This document shows, piece after piece, positions 39,731 through 48,409 of a DNA stretch of 64,000 nt (position 1 is its first letter; the number at the start of each line of letters is the position of its first letter). The stretch covers positions 1,550,001-1,614,000 of the forward strand of contig NZ_CP009354.1 of NCBI RefSeq assembly GCF_000772105.1. The letters are read 5' to 3'. The position numbers and the translations under genes are program-made. Source of the stretch: Vibrio tubiashii ATCC 19109 (GTDB lineage: Bacteria > Pseudomonadota > Gammaproteobacteria > Enterobacterales > Vibrionaceae). The notes below the pieces were generated by a model. The model was not told the origin of the DNA, ran no database searches, and saw only the letters and a program-made list of their open reading frames with translations.

Positions 39731-40828
39731 TTATCGTTTGTGACCGGTATGAAGTTTGTTCTCTAGCCAGATCGAATATCTCGACATGCCAAAACAAAAT
39801 ACCCAGAACACTAACGCGACAAATACATAACTTTCGGTAGCAAATCCTAACCATTCTGGGTCAGTGTTTGCTGCTTGGCCGATACCGAGTACGTCAAACA
39901 TACCAATAATAAGTACAAGACTGGTATCTTTAAATAGGCCAATGAATGTGTTTACGATTGAAGGAATGGTAATCTTAAGCGCTTGAGGCAAAATGATTAA
40001 TCCCATTTTCTTCCAGTAGGTGAGTCCTAGAGCGTCGGCCGCTTCATATTGACCCTTAGGAATGGCTTGCAAGCCACCACGAACCACCTCTGCCATGTAG
40101 GCCGCACTGAACATAACCACACCAATAAGAGCGCGGATCAGTTTGTCTGTCTCCGAACCTTCAGCAAGGAACAGTGGCAACATGACTGACGCCATGAAGA
40201 GCACAGTGATCAGTGGTACGCCACGCCATACTTCAATGTAAACGGTACAGATACTGCGGATGATTGGCATATCTGAGCGACGCCCCAAAGCGAGAGCGAC
40301 ACCGATAGGCAGTGATACAACAATACCCACTAGAGCGATGATAAGCGTGACAAGCAAGCCACCCCATTTATGGGTTTCTACTACTTCTAACCCAAATACA
40401 CCACCATACAGTAATGCTGCAATGATGAACGGATAAACGTTAACAAAGAACAGCCAAATCCAAAGACGTTTTGGTGTCTTTTCATACGCTAACAGTACCG
40501 TAAAAATTGCTAGAGTAATGTAAAACAGACGCGGACGCCATAGCTCTTCCTGAGGGTAGAAGCCGTACATGAACTGTTCCCAGCGTACGCTGATAAACAC
40601 CCAACAGGCTCCGTCGCGACTACAAGCATCACGGGTTGTTCCTACCCAGTCCGCTTTCAGAAATGCCCAGTCAACGATGTTCCAAAGTAGCATAAACGAT
40701 AAGTAAGCGAGAACAATGGTAACAACTGAGTTTACCGGACCATTAAACAGGTTTTTTCTTAACCAACCGACAACACCAACTGTATTTGCTGGAGGTGGCA
40801 GGTCAGGCTGAAATTGATGTACTTTCAT
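39731..40828 (-). CDS. aapM: General L-amino acid ABC transporter, permease
   Basis: 365 residues from the ATG at 40828 (GGAGAG upstream), one base after the aapQ stop; an in-frame TTG 21 bases earlier inside aapQ is less likely. It has an N-terminal soluble part and TM helix, then a large periplasmic loop. The C-terminal HisM/GlnP-type permease domain follows, with the EAA loop [21 protein letters not shown] that contacts the ATPase. The length over 350 and the extra N-terminal helices are typical of AapM rather than small amino-acid permeases. Confidence 0.92.
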   Translation of the reverse strand: MKVHQFQPDLPPPANTVGVVGWLRKNLFNGPVNSVVTIVLAYLSFMLLWNIVDWAFLKADWVGTTRDACSRDGACWVFISVRWEQFMYGFYPQEELWRPRLFYITLAIFTVLLAYEKTPKRLWIWLFFVNVYPFIIAALLYGGVFGLEVVETHKWGGLLVTLIIALVGIVVSLPIGVALALGRRSDMPIIRSICTVYIEVWRGVPLITVLFMASVMLPLFLAEGSETDKLIRALIGVVMFSAAYMAEVVRGGLQAIPKGQYEAADALGLTYWKKMGLIILPQALKITIPSIVNTFIGLFKDTSLVLIIGMFDVLGIGQAANTDPEWLGFATESYVFVALVFWVFCFGMSRYSIWLENKLHTGHKR

Positions 40829-40829
40829 G

Positions 40830-42032
40830 CTATCTCTCCACCAAAGCAACTTTACGGTTGTATATGTTCATCAATGCTGAGGTTAACAAACTCAACGTGA
40901 GGTAGACGCCCATTGTCATTGCAATAATCTCGATTGCCTGACCGGTCTGGTTGAGTGTTGTACCTGCAAACACGGATACCAAGTCTGGGTAACCAATCGC
41001 CATCGCAAGTGATGAGTTCTTGGTTAAGTTAAGATATTGGCTAGTCAGTGGAGGAATGATGATTCTTAGCGCTTGAGGAATAACGACAAGCTTTAAAGTG
41101 CGAGAGCGAGGTAGACCAAGCGACATCGCAGCTTCCGTTTGGCCATGGCTTACTGCGTTGATACCTGAGCGCACGATCTCAGCGATAAACGAAGCAGTAT
41201 AGATACTTAAAGCCAGTAAAAGTGCGGCAAGCTCTGGAATAATGCTTACACCACCACGGAAGTTAAAACCTTTTAGCTCTGGATATTCAGCCGTAATTGG
41301 TGAACCCATTAAGAAGTAAACCACAACTGGTAAACCAACGCATAACCCTAGGGCGATTCTACCCATTGGTGTTTGCTGACCCGTTAGGCGTTGCTTGTTA
41401 TTGGCCCATATATTGATAAATATCGTTGCAATAACACCGAGAATCAGCGCACCGATTACGACTGATGAGCCTGATTCGAAGACTGGAGCAGGGAAGTACA
41501 GACCTCGTACGTTGAGGAATATTGCTTCACCTAGGCTCAAACTTTGTCTTGCAGAAGGCAGGGCTTGAAGTACAGCAAAGTACCAAAAGAATATTTGCAG
41601 TAACAGAGGAACGTTTCGGAATATCTCAATATAAACCGCCGCAAATCGGCTAACCAACCAGTTAGATGATAGGCGTGCAATACCCATAATAAAACCGATG
41701 ATGGTCGCCAAAATGATACCAAAAAACGATACTAGGGCGGTGTTAAGTAAGCCGATAACGAATGTTCGACCATAAGAATAGGTTTCATCGTATTCAATCA
41801 GCGTCAGGCCAATCCCAAAGCCAGCTTCTTGATCGAGGAAGTCAAAACCCGTGGCGATACCGCGAGCTTCTAAGTTGGTAAGTGCATTATTGACAATTGT
41901 GTAAAAGAAAAAGACAAGCGCTGCTATCGCAATAATCTGGAAAACAACTGCTCGAAAGGTGGGATTGTAAATAAGGCTAGCGTTTGAACTCGGTCCGTTA
42001 TCCGAATTCGCCGCAACATTAGTAGGTTTCAT
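40830..42032 (-). CDS. aapQ: General L-amino acid ABC transporter, permease
   Basis: 400 residues, with eight or so membrane helices. The EAA loop is TEAAMSLGLPRSRTLKLVVIPQ and the FRNVPLLLQIFF segment is typical of polar amino-acid permeases. It pairs with AapM in the membrane. A hairpin with a T-run lies between aapJ and this gene, so only part of the transcripts from aapJ should continue. The next gene, aapM, starts one base after its stop, so translation is coupled. Confidence 0.92.
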   Translation of the reverse strand: MKPTNVAANSDNGPSSNASLIYNPTFRAVVFQIIAIAALVFFFYTIVNNALTNLEARGIATGFDFLDQEAGFGIGLTLIEYDETYSYGRTFVIGLLNTALVSFFGIILATIIGFIMGIARLSSNWLVSRFAAVYIEIFRNVPLLLQIFFWYFAVLQALPSARQSLSLGEAIFLNVRGLYFPAPVFESGSSVVIGALILGVIATIFINIWANNKQRLTGQQTPMGRIALGLCVGLPVVVYFLMGSPITAEYPELKGFNFRGGVSIIPELAALLLALSIYTASFIAEIVRSGINAVSHGQTEAAMSLGLPRSRTLKLVVIPQALRIIIPPLTSQYLNLTKNSSLAMAIGYPDLVSVFAGTTLNQTGQAIEIIAMTMGVYLTLSLLTSALMNIYNRKVALVER

Positions 42033-42065
42033 ACAGCTATAACCTCAAATCCATTTTTATAAAAA

Positions 42066-42083
42066 GGGCGGCCAAAACCGCCC
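42066..42083 (-). terminator. Partial terminator between aapJ and aapQ
   Basis: GGGCGG (42066-42071) pairs with CCGCCC (42078-42083); on the minus strand TTTTT follows. Because aapQMP lie beyond, it probably lets binding-protein mRNA exceed that of the membrane parts. Confidence 0.75.
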
Positions 42084-42117
42084 AATTTTTTGTTTAGTAA
42101 CTAGCTAATAATAGTTA

Positions 42118-43146
42118 TTAACGGATTGGTGGAGCGTACATGAAGCCGCCAGCGTTCCATAGAGCGTTCACACCACGTGAAATTTTCAGTGGAGAACCTT
42201 CACCAACAGTACGCTCGAAGCTTTCACCGTAGTTACCTACTTGTTTGATAACTTGGTAACCCCAGTCGTCACGGATACCTAAACCTTTACCTTTAGGGCC
42301 ATCAACACCTAGGATACGCTTGATGTTTGGATCTTTTGACTTAAGCATTTCATCCGCATTTTTAGATGAGATACCGTACTCTTCTGCGTTGACCATTGCC
42401 GCCAGTGTCCATTTAGCAATGTTGAACCATTGGTCATCACCTTGACGAACCACAGGACCTAGAGGCTCTTTAGAGATGATCTCTGGAAGTACTTGAGCTG
42501 AAGATGGATCTTGTAGGTTCAAGCGAAGTGCATATAGACCAGATTGGTCAGTTGTAAGTACGTCACAACGGCCTGCATCGAAACCTTTAGATGTTTGAGC
42601 TGCTGTATCGAATACAACTGGTTTGTACGACATACCGTTGTTACGGAAGTAGTCAGCTAGGTTAAGCTCTGTTGTAGTACCCGACTGAACACATACTGAA
42701 GCGCCGTCTAGCTCTTTAGCACTTGTAAGGCCAAGATCTTTTTTAACCATAAAGCCTTGACCATCGTAGTAGTTTACACCGACGAAGTTTAGACCAAGGG
42801 CCGTATCACGGTGCAGAGTCCAAGTTGTGTTACGAGAAAGAACGTCGATTTCACCAGATTGTAGGGCAGTGAAACGCTCTTTCGCTGTTAGAGGAACGTA
42901 TTTTACTTTTGTTTTATCGCCTAATACTGCAGCTGCAAGACCTTGACAGTATTCTACGTCGATACCTTCCCATTCACCTTTCGAGTTCGGGTTAGAGAAA
43001 CCTGGCAAGCCAGTACTTACACCACAAGTTAGGAAACCTTGTTTAGTTACTTTATCCAGCGTGCTATCTGCCGCAGAAGCGCTTGTAGACATCAGTGCAG
43101 TAGATGCAGCTACAACTGAAGCAAGAAGTGTTAGTTTATGTGCCAT
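42118..43146 (-). CDS. aapJ: General L-amino acid ABC transporter, periplasmic binding protein
   Basis: 342 residues from the ATG at 43146 (AGGAAGGA upstream); an ATG 24 bases earlier is in frame but puts charged residues before the signal peptide. The signal peptide ends near STSASA (residue 25). The mature part is a solute-binding protein family 3 fold (KQGFLTCGVSTGLPGFSNP; GEWEGIDVEYCQGLAAAVLG; RFTALQSGEIDVLSRNTTWT). It hands broad-range L-amino acids to AapQM. First gene of the operon. Confidence 0.93.
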   Translation of the reverse strand: MAHKLTLLASVVAASTALMSTSASAADSTLDKVTKQGFLTCGVSTGLPGFSNPNSKGEWEGIDVEYCQGLAAAVLGDKTKVKYVPLTAKERFTALQSGEIDVLSRNTTWTLHRDTALGLNFVGVNYYDGQGFMVKKDLGLTSAKELDGASVCVQSGTTTELNLADYFRNNGMSYKPVVFDTAAQTSKGFDAGRCDVLTTDQSGLYALRLNLQDPSSAQVLPEIISKEPLGPVVRQGDDQWFNIAKWTLAAMVNAEEYGISSKNADEMLKSKDPNIKRILGVDGPKGKGLGIRDDWGYQVIKQVGNYGESFERTVGEGSPLKISRGVNALWNAGGFMYAPPIR

Positions 43147-43607
43147 TTGTATCCTTCCTGTATGATCCATGTTTGTTCAGGCTCATCCTGATTAAACGAT
43201 TAAATAATGTTGTGTTTCATTAATTATTAGGTTGCTATCGCTCGTCTTCGAGTCGTAGTTAAATCAACCAGTTATAAGCGTAGGAAAGGATCTGTGATTT
43301 CTCAAATGTATAATTTAAAAAGATTTTTGATTGAACTCACAAACCCTGACAGACATTAGAATGGCAATATGTTGCTAAAATGTAAATAGTGCAACAGGTC
43401 ACAAAACTGGTGCGACAGGATGGTGTAATAAATTTATCAATACAATTAGATTTGAAGTTTGAATGAATGTCTCAGTGTGGTTGATAAAACCAAAGAAAGT
43501 ATAAAATTTGGTCATAAATTATGGACTTGATCGAAATCACATGAATCTAATGCCCCAATTTTGTTAGTATCGAGGGTAAAGACGTTTTCAGTTACTCAAG
43601 GAATGAA
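43147..43607. promoter_or_regulatory. 461-bp divergent control region of aapJ and the siroheme synthase
   Basis: No gene seen. The half near 43200 must carry the aapJ promoter; I could not fix it. The half near the siroheme gene holds an FNR-like box at 43527-43540 and a possible -10 (TAGTAT) at 43565-43570. Confidence 0.5.
43527..43540 (+). promoter_or_regulatory. FNR-like box upstream of the siroheme synthase
   Basis: TTGATCGAAATCAC matches TTGAT-N4-ATCAA at nine of ten fixed positions. Its centre is about 43 bases upstream of a start expected from the -10 TAGTAT at 43565, close to the -41.5 position of FNR-activated promoters. CRP is a weaker alternative. Confidence 0.5.
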
Positions 43608-44546
43608 ATGCAGTATTTTCCTCTATTTATAGATTTAAACCATAAACCTGTCTTGGTTGTTGGGGGCGGGGAAGTCGCGAGTAGAAAGGTTGATAGCCTG
43701 ATCAGAGCGGGGGCGGATGTGACGATCGTTTCTCCTCAAGTTGAAGATTATCTGGCTAAGCTTGTAGCGAATGAAGAGTGCCGTTGGGTGCAGGGATTTT
43801 ATTCAGAAGAACTGCTCGAAAAGAAATTTGTGCAAGTATGGGCGACGACTGATAACCCAAGTTTGAATCATCAGGTGCATCATGATGCTAAACGTCAAGG
43901 CATTTTGGTAAATGTTGTAGACGATCAACCATATTGCGATTTTATCACGCCGTCTATTATCAACCGTGGTCGCATACAGCTAGCGATATCCAGTGGTGGA
44001 GCGGCTCCTGTTCTCATTCGTAATGTACGCGAGAAATTGGAAGCCGTTCTACCGCAAAACTTATCACTTCAAGCGGAGTTTGCCGCCTCTAAGCGTGCGG
44101 ATATAAAGGAAAAGCTGCCAACTGTTGATGAGCGTCGTAAGTTTTGGGAGGCTTTCTTTGCACGTGCCGATGTAGACAAGGCGACGGCCAACTCAAGCCT
44201 AGAGCGTGCGTATCAAGCATTGTTGACTGAAGGGTTTGATCAAAAAGGTTCAATCACTTGGATTGAACATGGTGATGATGTTGAACTTCTCACATTGAAA
44301 GCCCTAAGGCTGATGCAGCAAGCAGAGTTGGTGCTTTTTGATGGAAAATGTCCATTTAGTTTTATAGATCTGGTGCGCCGAGATGCCGAGCGAGTGGAAT
44401 ATCACAATGATGCAGAGCTCGCCGAGATGTTAAACAGGGCAAGAGCTGACGATCTTCGTGTGGCAGTTTTTATCCCACCTAAATCGAGCGGGGTGACTTT
44501 CCTCCAAGGAGAAGACTTGTTGTTGAGATTAGGCTCTGGGAAATAA
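43608..44546 (+). CDS. Siroheme synthase: precorrin-2 dehydrogenase/ferrochelatase with a vestigial methyltransferase tail
   Basis: 312 residues. Residues 1 to about 210 match the N-terminal CysG (Met8-type) half. The NAD site is VVGGGEVASRKVDSL, the catalytic Asp lies in NVVDD (residue 105), and ISSGGAAPVL follows. It oxidises precorrin-2 and inserts iron to give siroheme for sulfite and nitrite reductases. Residues 214-312 look like the first 100 residues of the SUMT methyltransferase half of CysG: HGDDVELLTLKALRLMQQAE, then VRRDAERV and a GEDLLLRL-like end. The SAM-binding glycines are lost and the remaining two thirds are absent, so uroporphyrinogen methylation must come from another enzyme. 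Full CysG has about 460 residues. Confidence 0.88.
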   Translation: MQYFPLFIDLNHKPVLVVGGGEVASRKVDSLIRAGADVTIVSPQVEDYLAKLVANEECRWVQGFYSEELLEKKFVQVWATTDNPSLNHQVHHDAKRQGILVNVVDDQPYCDFITPSIINRGRIQLAISSGGAAPVLIRNVREKLEAVLPQNLSLQAEFAASKRADIKEKLPTVDERRKFWEAFFARADVDKATANSSLERAYQALLTEGFDQKGSITWIEHGDDVELLTLKALRLMQQAELVLFDGKCPFSFIDLVRRDAERVEYHNDAELAEMLNRARADDLRVAVFIPPKSSGVTFLQGEDLLLRLGSGK

Positions 44547-44555
44547 AAACAAAGA

Positions 44556-44582
44556 AGCCGATACACAGTATCGGCTTTTATC
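44556..44582. terminator. Terminator of the siroheme synthase
   Basis: AAGCCGATAC (44556-44565) pairs with GTATCGGCTT (44569-44578), followed by Ts; it lies between convergent genes. Confidence 0.85.
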
Positions 44583-44597
44583 GGTTAGCACTTCATC

Positions 44598-45083
44598 TTA
44601 GTCACGGAAGTTTTCGTACTGGAACGGCTGACCTAGCTCTGCTTCACGCATTAGAGCGATTACAGCTTGCAGGTCGTCGCGTTTCTTGCCAGTCACACGT
44701 ACTTTTTCGCCCTGAATAGAAGCTTGTACCTTCATCTTCTTATCTTTAATAAGCTTGACGATCTTTTTCGCAACAGGTGTTTCAATACCTTGCTTGAAAA
44801 TGACAATCTGGTGCCAGTTCTTACCAGAGGCTTCTTCGCCTTTCGCTTCCATAGAGTTCGCATCGACACCGCGCTTAGCTAAGTGACCACGTAGAATGTC
44901 GCGCATTTGCTTCAGTTGAAAGTCACCTTCAGCGTTCAATCGTACTGATTCATCTTTTTGCATTTCAAAAGATGCTTCTACACCACGAAAATCGAAACGA
45001 GTAGCAAGTTCGCGTGTTGCGTTGTCTACCGCGTTACGCAGTTCTACAGTGTCGACTTCAGAAACAATATCAAATGATGGCAT
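44598..45083 (-). CDS. yajQ: YajQ-family nucleotide/c-di-GMP-binding protein
   Basis: 161 residues, typical for YajQ. It has the two RNP-like subdomains, with [20 protein letters not shown] at the start and [20 protein letters not shown] near the end. Family members bind RNA or nucleotides, and some are c-di-GMP receptors that act through transcription regulators. It follows the DAHP synthase gene on the same strand with 15 bases between them, so the two are likely co-transcribed. Confidence 0.93.
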   Translation of the reverse strand: MPSFDIVSEVDTVELRNAVDNATRELATRFDFRGVEASFEMQKDESVRLNAEGDFQLKQMRDILRGHLAKRGVDANSMEAKGEEASGKNWHQIVIFKQGIETPVAKKIVKLIKDKKMKVQASIQGEKVRVTGKKRDDLQAVIALMREAELGQPFQYENFRD

Positions 45084-45098
45084 GTTGGTTTCCTTCTA

Positions 45099-46151
45099 TT
45101 ATGAGCGTTCTTTAACAGCTGTTGCCAGCATATCAAGCATGGTTGCAGTATCTTCCCAACCTAAACAAGGGTCAGTGATGGATTGACCATAGGTGAGGTT
45201 GTTGATGTCAGCCATTGACTGGTTGCCTTCAAGAATGAAGCTTTCAGCCATGATACCCGCCACTTGGTTCTTACCAGATTTAATCTGCTCGCAGATATCT
45301 TTAGCAACATCCAATTGTTTGCGATGCTGCTTTTGGCAGTTAGCGTGGCTAAAGTCAACAACAAGGCGTTGTGGCAAACCAAACTCTTCCAATTGCTTGC
45401 ATGCTGCTTCTACTGACTCAGCATCAAAGTTAGGGCCTTTATCACCACCACGCAGGATGACGTGACCATAAGGGTTACCACTAGTGCGGTAGACTGTCAT
45501 GCGGCCATTTTTATCCGGAGAGTAAAAATAGTGTGACGCTTGTGAAGCGCGGATCGCATCAATTGCAATCTTGATGTTGCCGTTAGTACCGTTTTTAAAA
45601 CCAACTGGGCAAGAAAGTGCAGAAGCCATTTCACGGTGGATCTGAGATTCTGTTGTACGTGCGCCAATCGCGCCCCAAGTGATAAGGTCGGCGATGTATT
45701 GACCTGTGATCATATCGAGAAACTCAGTTGCCGTCGCAAGACCAAGTTTGTTTATATCTAGCAAAAGCTTACGCGCCTTGTTTAGGCCTGCTTCTAGTGC
45801 GTAAGAACCGTCTAGGTTAGGGTCTGTGATCAGTCCCTTCCAACCGACGACAGTACGAGGCTTTTCGAAATACGTACGCATTACGATGAAAAGCTCATCT
45901 TTGTATTGGTCTTGAATTGCTGAAAGACGCTCTGCGTAGTCAATTGCAGCTTCAGTATCATGTACTGAACAAGGGCCTACGATCACCAAAAGGCGTTGGT
46001 CTTCCCCTGTAAGAATGTTTTCTATTTGACGACGTGACTGTGCAATACGCTGGGCTACTTCGTCCGTAATGGGATGGGCGCTTCCTAACTCTGCCGGTGT
46101 CGGCATTGGACCCAAAGGTTGGGTTCTTAATTCATCGGTTTTTAATGGCAT
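45099..46151 (-). CDS. aroH: DAHP synthase, tryptophan-sensitive type
   Basis: 350 residues from the ATG at 46151 (MPLKTDELRT...); 51 further bases upstream are open but do not match the family. It joins phosphoenolpyruvate and erythrose 4-phosphate, the first step of aromatic amino-acid synthesis. Motifs VGPCSVHD, TYFEKPRTVVGWKGL, GARTTESQIHREMAS and DFSHANCQKQHRKQ are all present. TDELRT near the start, SPDKNGRMTVYRTSGNPYGH and ITDPCLGWEDT are closer to E. coli AroH than to AroG or AroF. I saw no clear TrpR operator upstream. Confidence 0.88.
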   Translation of the reverse strand: MPLKTDELRTQPLGPMPTPAELGSAHPITDEVAQRIAQSRRQIENILTGEDQRLLVIVGPCSVHDTEAAIDYAERLSAIQDQYKDELFIVMRTYFEKPRTVVGWKGLITDPNLDGSYALEAGLNKARKLLLDINKLGLATATEFLDMITGQYIADLITWGAIGARTTESQIHREMASALSCPVGFKNGTNGNIKIAIDAIRASQASHYFYSPDKNGRMTVYRTSGNPYGHVILRGGDKGPNFDAESVEAACKQLEEFGLPQRLVVDFSHANCQKQHRKQLDVAKDICEQIKSGKNQVAGIMAESFILEGNQSMADINNLTYGQSITDPCLGWEDTATMLDMLATAVKERS

Positions 46152-46486
46152 ACCACAGCCTGTTCTTTTTATTGCGAAGCGGTAAAGATAACGGAAACAC
46201 ACCTAGGAATAAACTACTTATCGAGATTCTTCTTTATACGAGGCTGTAAAACTGAAAAATCGACCGTTTGAACAGGTGCTTGTTGCTCTGAATGCGCTGA
46301 CTATTACGCTCAACTGTTGCCTAGCGGCCGTGAGTAAGCTGTTAAATCATTTGGACTAGCAGGTTGGTGTTGGGTTATTAAACAACTGTTTCATATCACT
46401 GTTTAAATGCTTAATGTTAACAAAATGTTGACATGACTGTGCGTTCGTTATGAACTGGAAGAAATTTAACTGGTCGGATTAGATCT
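46152..46486. promoter_or_regulatory. 335-bp divergent region between aroH and the DUF4442 gene
   Basis: No gene, strong hairpin or trp-operator palindrome was found. It must hold the two promoters. Confidence 0.3.
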
Positions 46487-46966
46487 ATGTTGTCAGCATT
46501 GTCAAAAGCAAACTTCTATCTTAACTATTTCGGTTTCTTTAAAGTCCCATTTATCTGGTTGGCAAGACCAAAGATATTGCAGCTTGACTCGGAGCGAGTC
46601 GAAATCAAAATTCCGCTAAAACGCAGAACGAAGAATCACCTCAACAGTATGTATTTTGGCGTACTTGCGGTAGGCGCGGATGTGGCCGGAGGGTTTATGG
46701 CGATGAGTAAAGCCCAAGATTGTGGCAAGAAAGTATCGCTCGCCTTTAAAGCCGTCGAAGGGCAGTTTTTAAAACGCCCGGAAGGCGATGTTCACTTCGT
46801 GTGTGAAGATGGCAAGTTGATTGATGAAATGCTTGCTGAAACGTTTGAGACAGGTGAACGGGTGAATAAAGCGGTAAAAATAACCGCCATATGTCCAACT
46901 CTTCACGGAGACGAACCAATGGCGGAGTTCTTTCTTACTCTGTCACTGAAGCAAACGGGTGGCTGA
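46487..46966 (+). CDS. Hot-dog fold thioesterase-like protein (DUF4442)
   Basis: 159 residues. The pattern HLNSMYFGVLAVGADVAGGFMA, followed by a long strand ending in FKAVEGQFLKRPEGDVHFVC, fits the DUF4442/PaaI-like hot-dog fold, many members of which hydrolyse acyl-CoA. The Asn-Ser after His in the central helix region is where the catalytic carboxylate of active thioesterases varies, so activity is uncertain. Its end overlaps the convergent unknown gene by 32 bases. Confidence 0.78.
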   Translation: MLSALSKANFYLNYFGFFKVPFIWLARPKILQLDSERVEIKIPLKRRTKNHLNSMYFGVLAVGADVAGGFMAMSKAQDCGKKVSLAFKAVEGQFLKRPEGDVHFVCEDGKLIDEMLAETFETGERVNKAVKITAICPTLHGDEPMAEFFLTLSLKQTGG

Positions 46967-48320
46967 TATCTTCCACTTCCATTTGCTCAACGGCGACAAT
47001 CTTGCTTCGATTTAACACGATCTTCCATCGGTAGAATTTAGGCTCACCGTCATGGTTATCTTCTTTGGCGATTAAGTTTATCAGGTGGCGTTTCTCTACC
47101 GATTCGCGACTGACTTGCCCATTGTTATGGGTGTAGACTTTATTCGAGCCCTTATCCATCAATCGGGTGAGGGCACGCATACTAACCATTAAAGATTCAC
47201 GGGTTTCTTCATAGCCACTCATAAACTTAGAGGTCGACATTTCAGTTTGAGAGCTATAATGAAGGACTTGTTCTTCTCTTTGAACGACCCGCTTTTTACG
47301 AATCGATTTGATTCTGTCTGGCAGTTTGTCCAAAACTTTATAATCGAGCCATTCGAGTTTTTGTCCGACCGCTTTCTTGGTCGTTGGATCGAGATAAAGC
47401 TTCCGCCATTTAGGGCGACCTTTACGAATCCATCGCCACATCACGTCACGCAAGTCATCTTTGAAGATTTCTCGTAGTGCATAGACGAAAGACATCAACA
47501 CAATGAAGGAGGCGGTAATCTCTCCCCAGTAGTCGCGCGCCAAAATCGCAGTGATGGTAACGAACACCATGACAAAGCCAGTCGCACCACCTTTCACTAC
47601 GCGTTTCATGTTCTTGCCGAGAGATTGCGTTTTCTCTTGCAGAACGACAGGATGCTCAATCAAACGACGTAGCAGTCGCATCTTGTTACTTAATCGCGTT
47701 ACGTCGTCACGTACACTTTTTGAGTTGTAGTTATTGAGCTTACGGTGTGCCGCCTCTTTTTCTACGATAGCAAGCAAGCTCTCTTTTAAACTTTTGTATT
47801 CACTGTCTCGCGGCATATGCGCGATCAAAGACATCAAGCGCTGACCAGTGTACCAAGAAAGATAGTTATCAATATTGGCGTAGTATCGTTTAAGTCCTTC
47901 TTCATAAGGAACACTACGACGTAACTTTTTCAGTATATCGAGGGAAAGCTTGATGACTTCGTCCACTTCGTCAGTGGTGACGGTTTCTTTGTTATGTTTA
48001 TTGAGCTCATTTACCGCTTTATCTAATGCGATAACATACTGATACGCGAACAAACTCAAACTTACACGATACTGGGTGGTCGATAGTCGGCCACGTTTCG
48101 CGAGTCGACTGTGAACGAGAGGGAGAAGTGTTTTGTCACTGTAATAAGCACGTTTTTGAGTGATGGATTCATAGTAGAATTCACTCTCTTTGAGAACGTC
48201 AGGAGACAAACCAAGCTCACCTGGTACAAAAAAGTACAAGTCTAAATCAGACTTTTTGGTCGCCGCCATAGAGTGGGAAATTTTGAGTGTAATGCCGTCC
48301 TGCTTATCAACGGTTAACAA
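46935..48320 (-). CDS. Unknown two-TM protein
   Basis: 461 residues if translation starts at TTG 48320, which has GGAG six bases upstream; the frame stays open to a GTG at 48383, but that would overlap the promoter of the divergent S1 gene. I do not recognise the family. The N-terminal 230 residues are helical and charged (KKSDLDLYFFVPGELGLSP at the start). Two adjacent TM helices follow around residues 245-285 (MVFVTITAILA, FIVLMSFVYAL), then a basic stretch (WRWIRKGRPKWRK). A C-terminal part of mixed strands ends in FYRWKIVLNRSKIVAVEQME. It may be a membrane-anchored cytoplasmic protein. It is convergent with the hot-dog gene. Confidence 0.75.
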   Translation of the reverse strand: MLTVDKQDGITLKISHSMAATKKSDLDLYFFVPGELGLSPDVLKESEFYYESITQKRAYYSDKTLLPLVHSRLAKRGRLSTTQYRVSLSLFAYQYVIALDKAVNELNKHNKETVTTDEVDEVIKLSLDILKKLRRSVPYEEGLKRYYANIDNYLSWYTGQRLMSLIAHMPRDSEYKSLKESLLAIVEKEAAHRKLNNYNSKSVRDDVTRLSNKMRLLRRLIEHPVVLQEKTQSLGKNMKRVVKGGATGFVMVFVTITAILARDYWGEITASFIVLMSFVYALREIFKDDLRDVMWRWIRKGRPKWRKLYLDPTTKKAVGQKLEWLDYKVLDKLPDRIKSIRKKRVVQREEQVLHYSSQTEMSTSKFMSGYEETRESLMVSMRALTRLMDKGSNKVYTHNNGQVSRESVEKRHLINLIAKEDNHDGEPKFYRWKIVLNRSKIVAVEQMEVEDISHPFASVTE

Positions 48321-48348
48321 ATAGAGCTCCAGAAAAAAGACAAAATAC

Positions 48349-48380
48349 TTGGCGAAAGCATAACAGAGATTCGCTATAAT
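48349..48380 (+). promoter_or_regulatory. Likely promoter of the S1-domain gene
   Basis: A consensus -10 TATAAT lies at 48375-48380, with TTGGCG or GCGAAA as weak -35 options upstream. The transcript would start about 23 bases before the ATG at 48410. Confidence 0.5.
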
Positions 48381-48409
48381 CACCGCAAATTTAACAAGAG
48401 ACAGTTGAA

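Noticed and set aside
44250..44546. Sequencing frameshift truncating a full CysG
   Set aside because: Sequence after 44546 goes straight into a terminator and the convergent yajQ; no SUMT remainder is present in any frame.
46152..46486. TrpR operator for the tryptophan-type DAHP synthase
   Set aside because: No ACTAGT-type palindrome like the trp operator was found in the divergent region.
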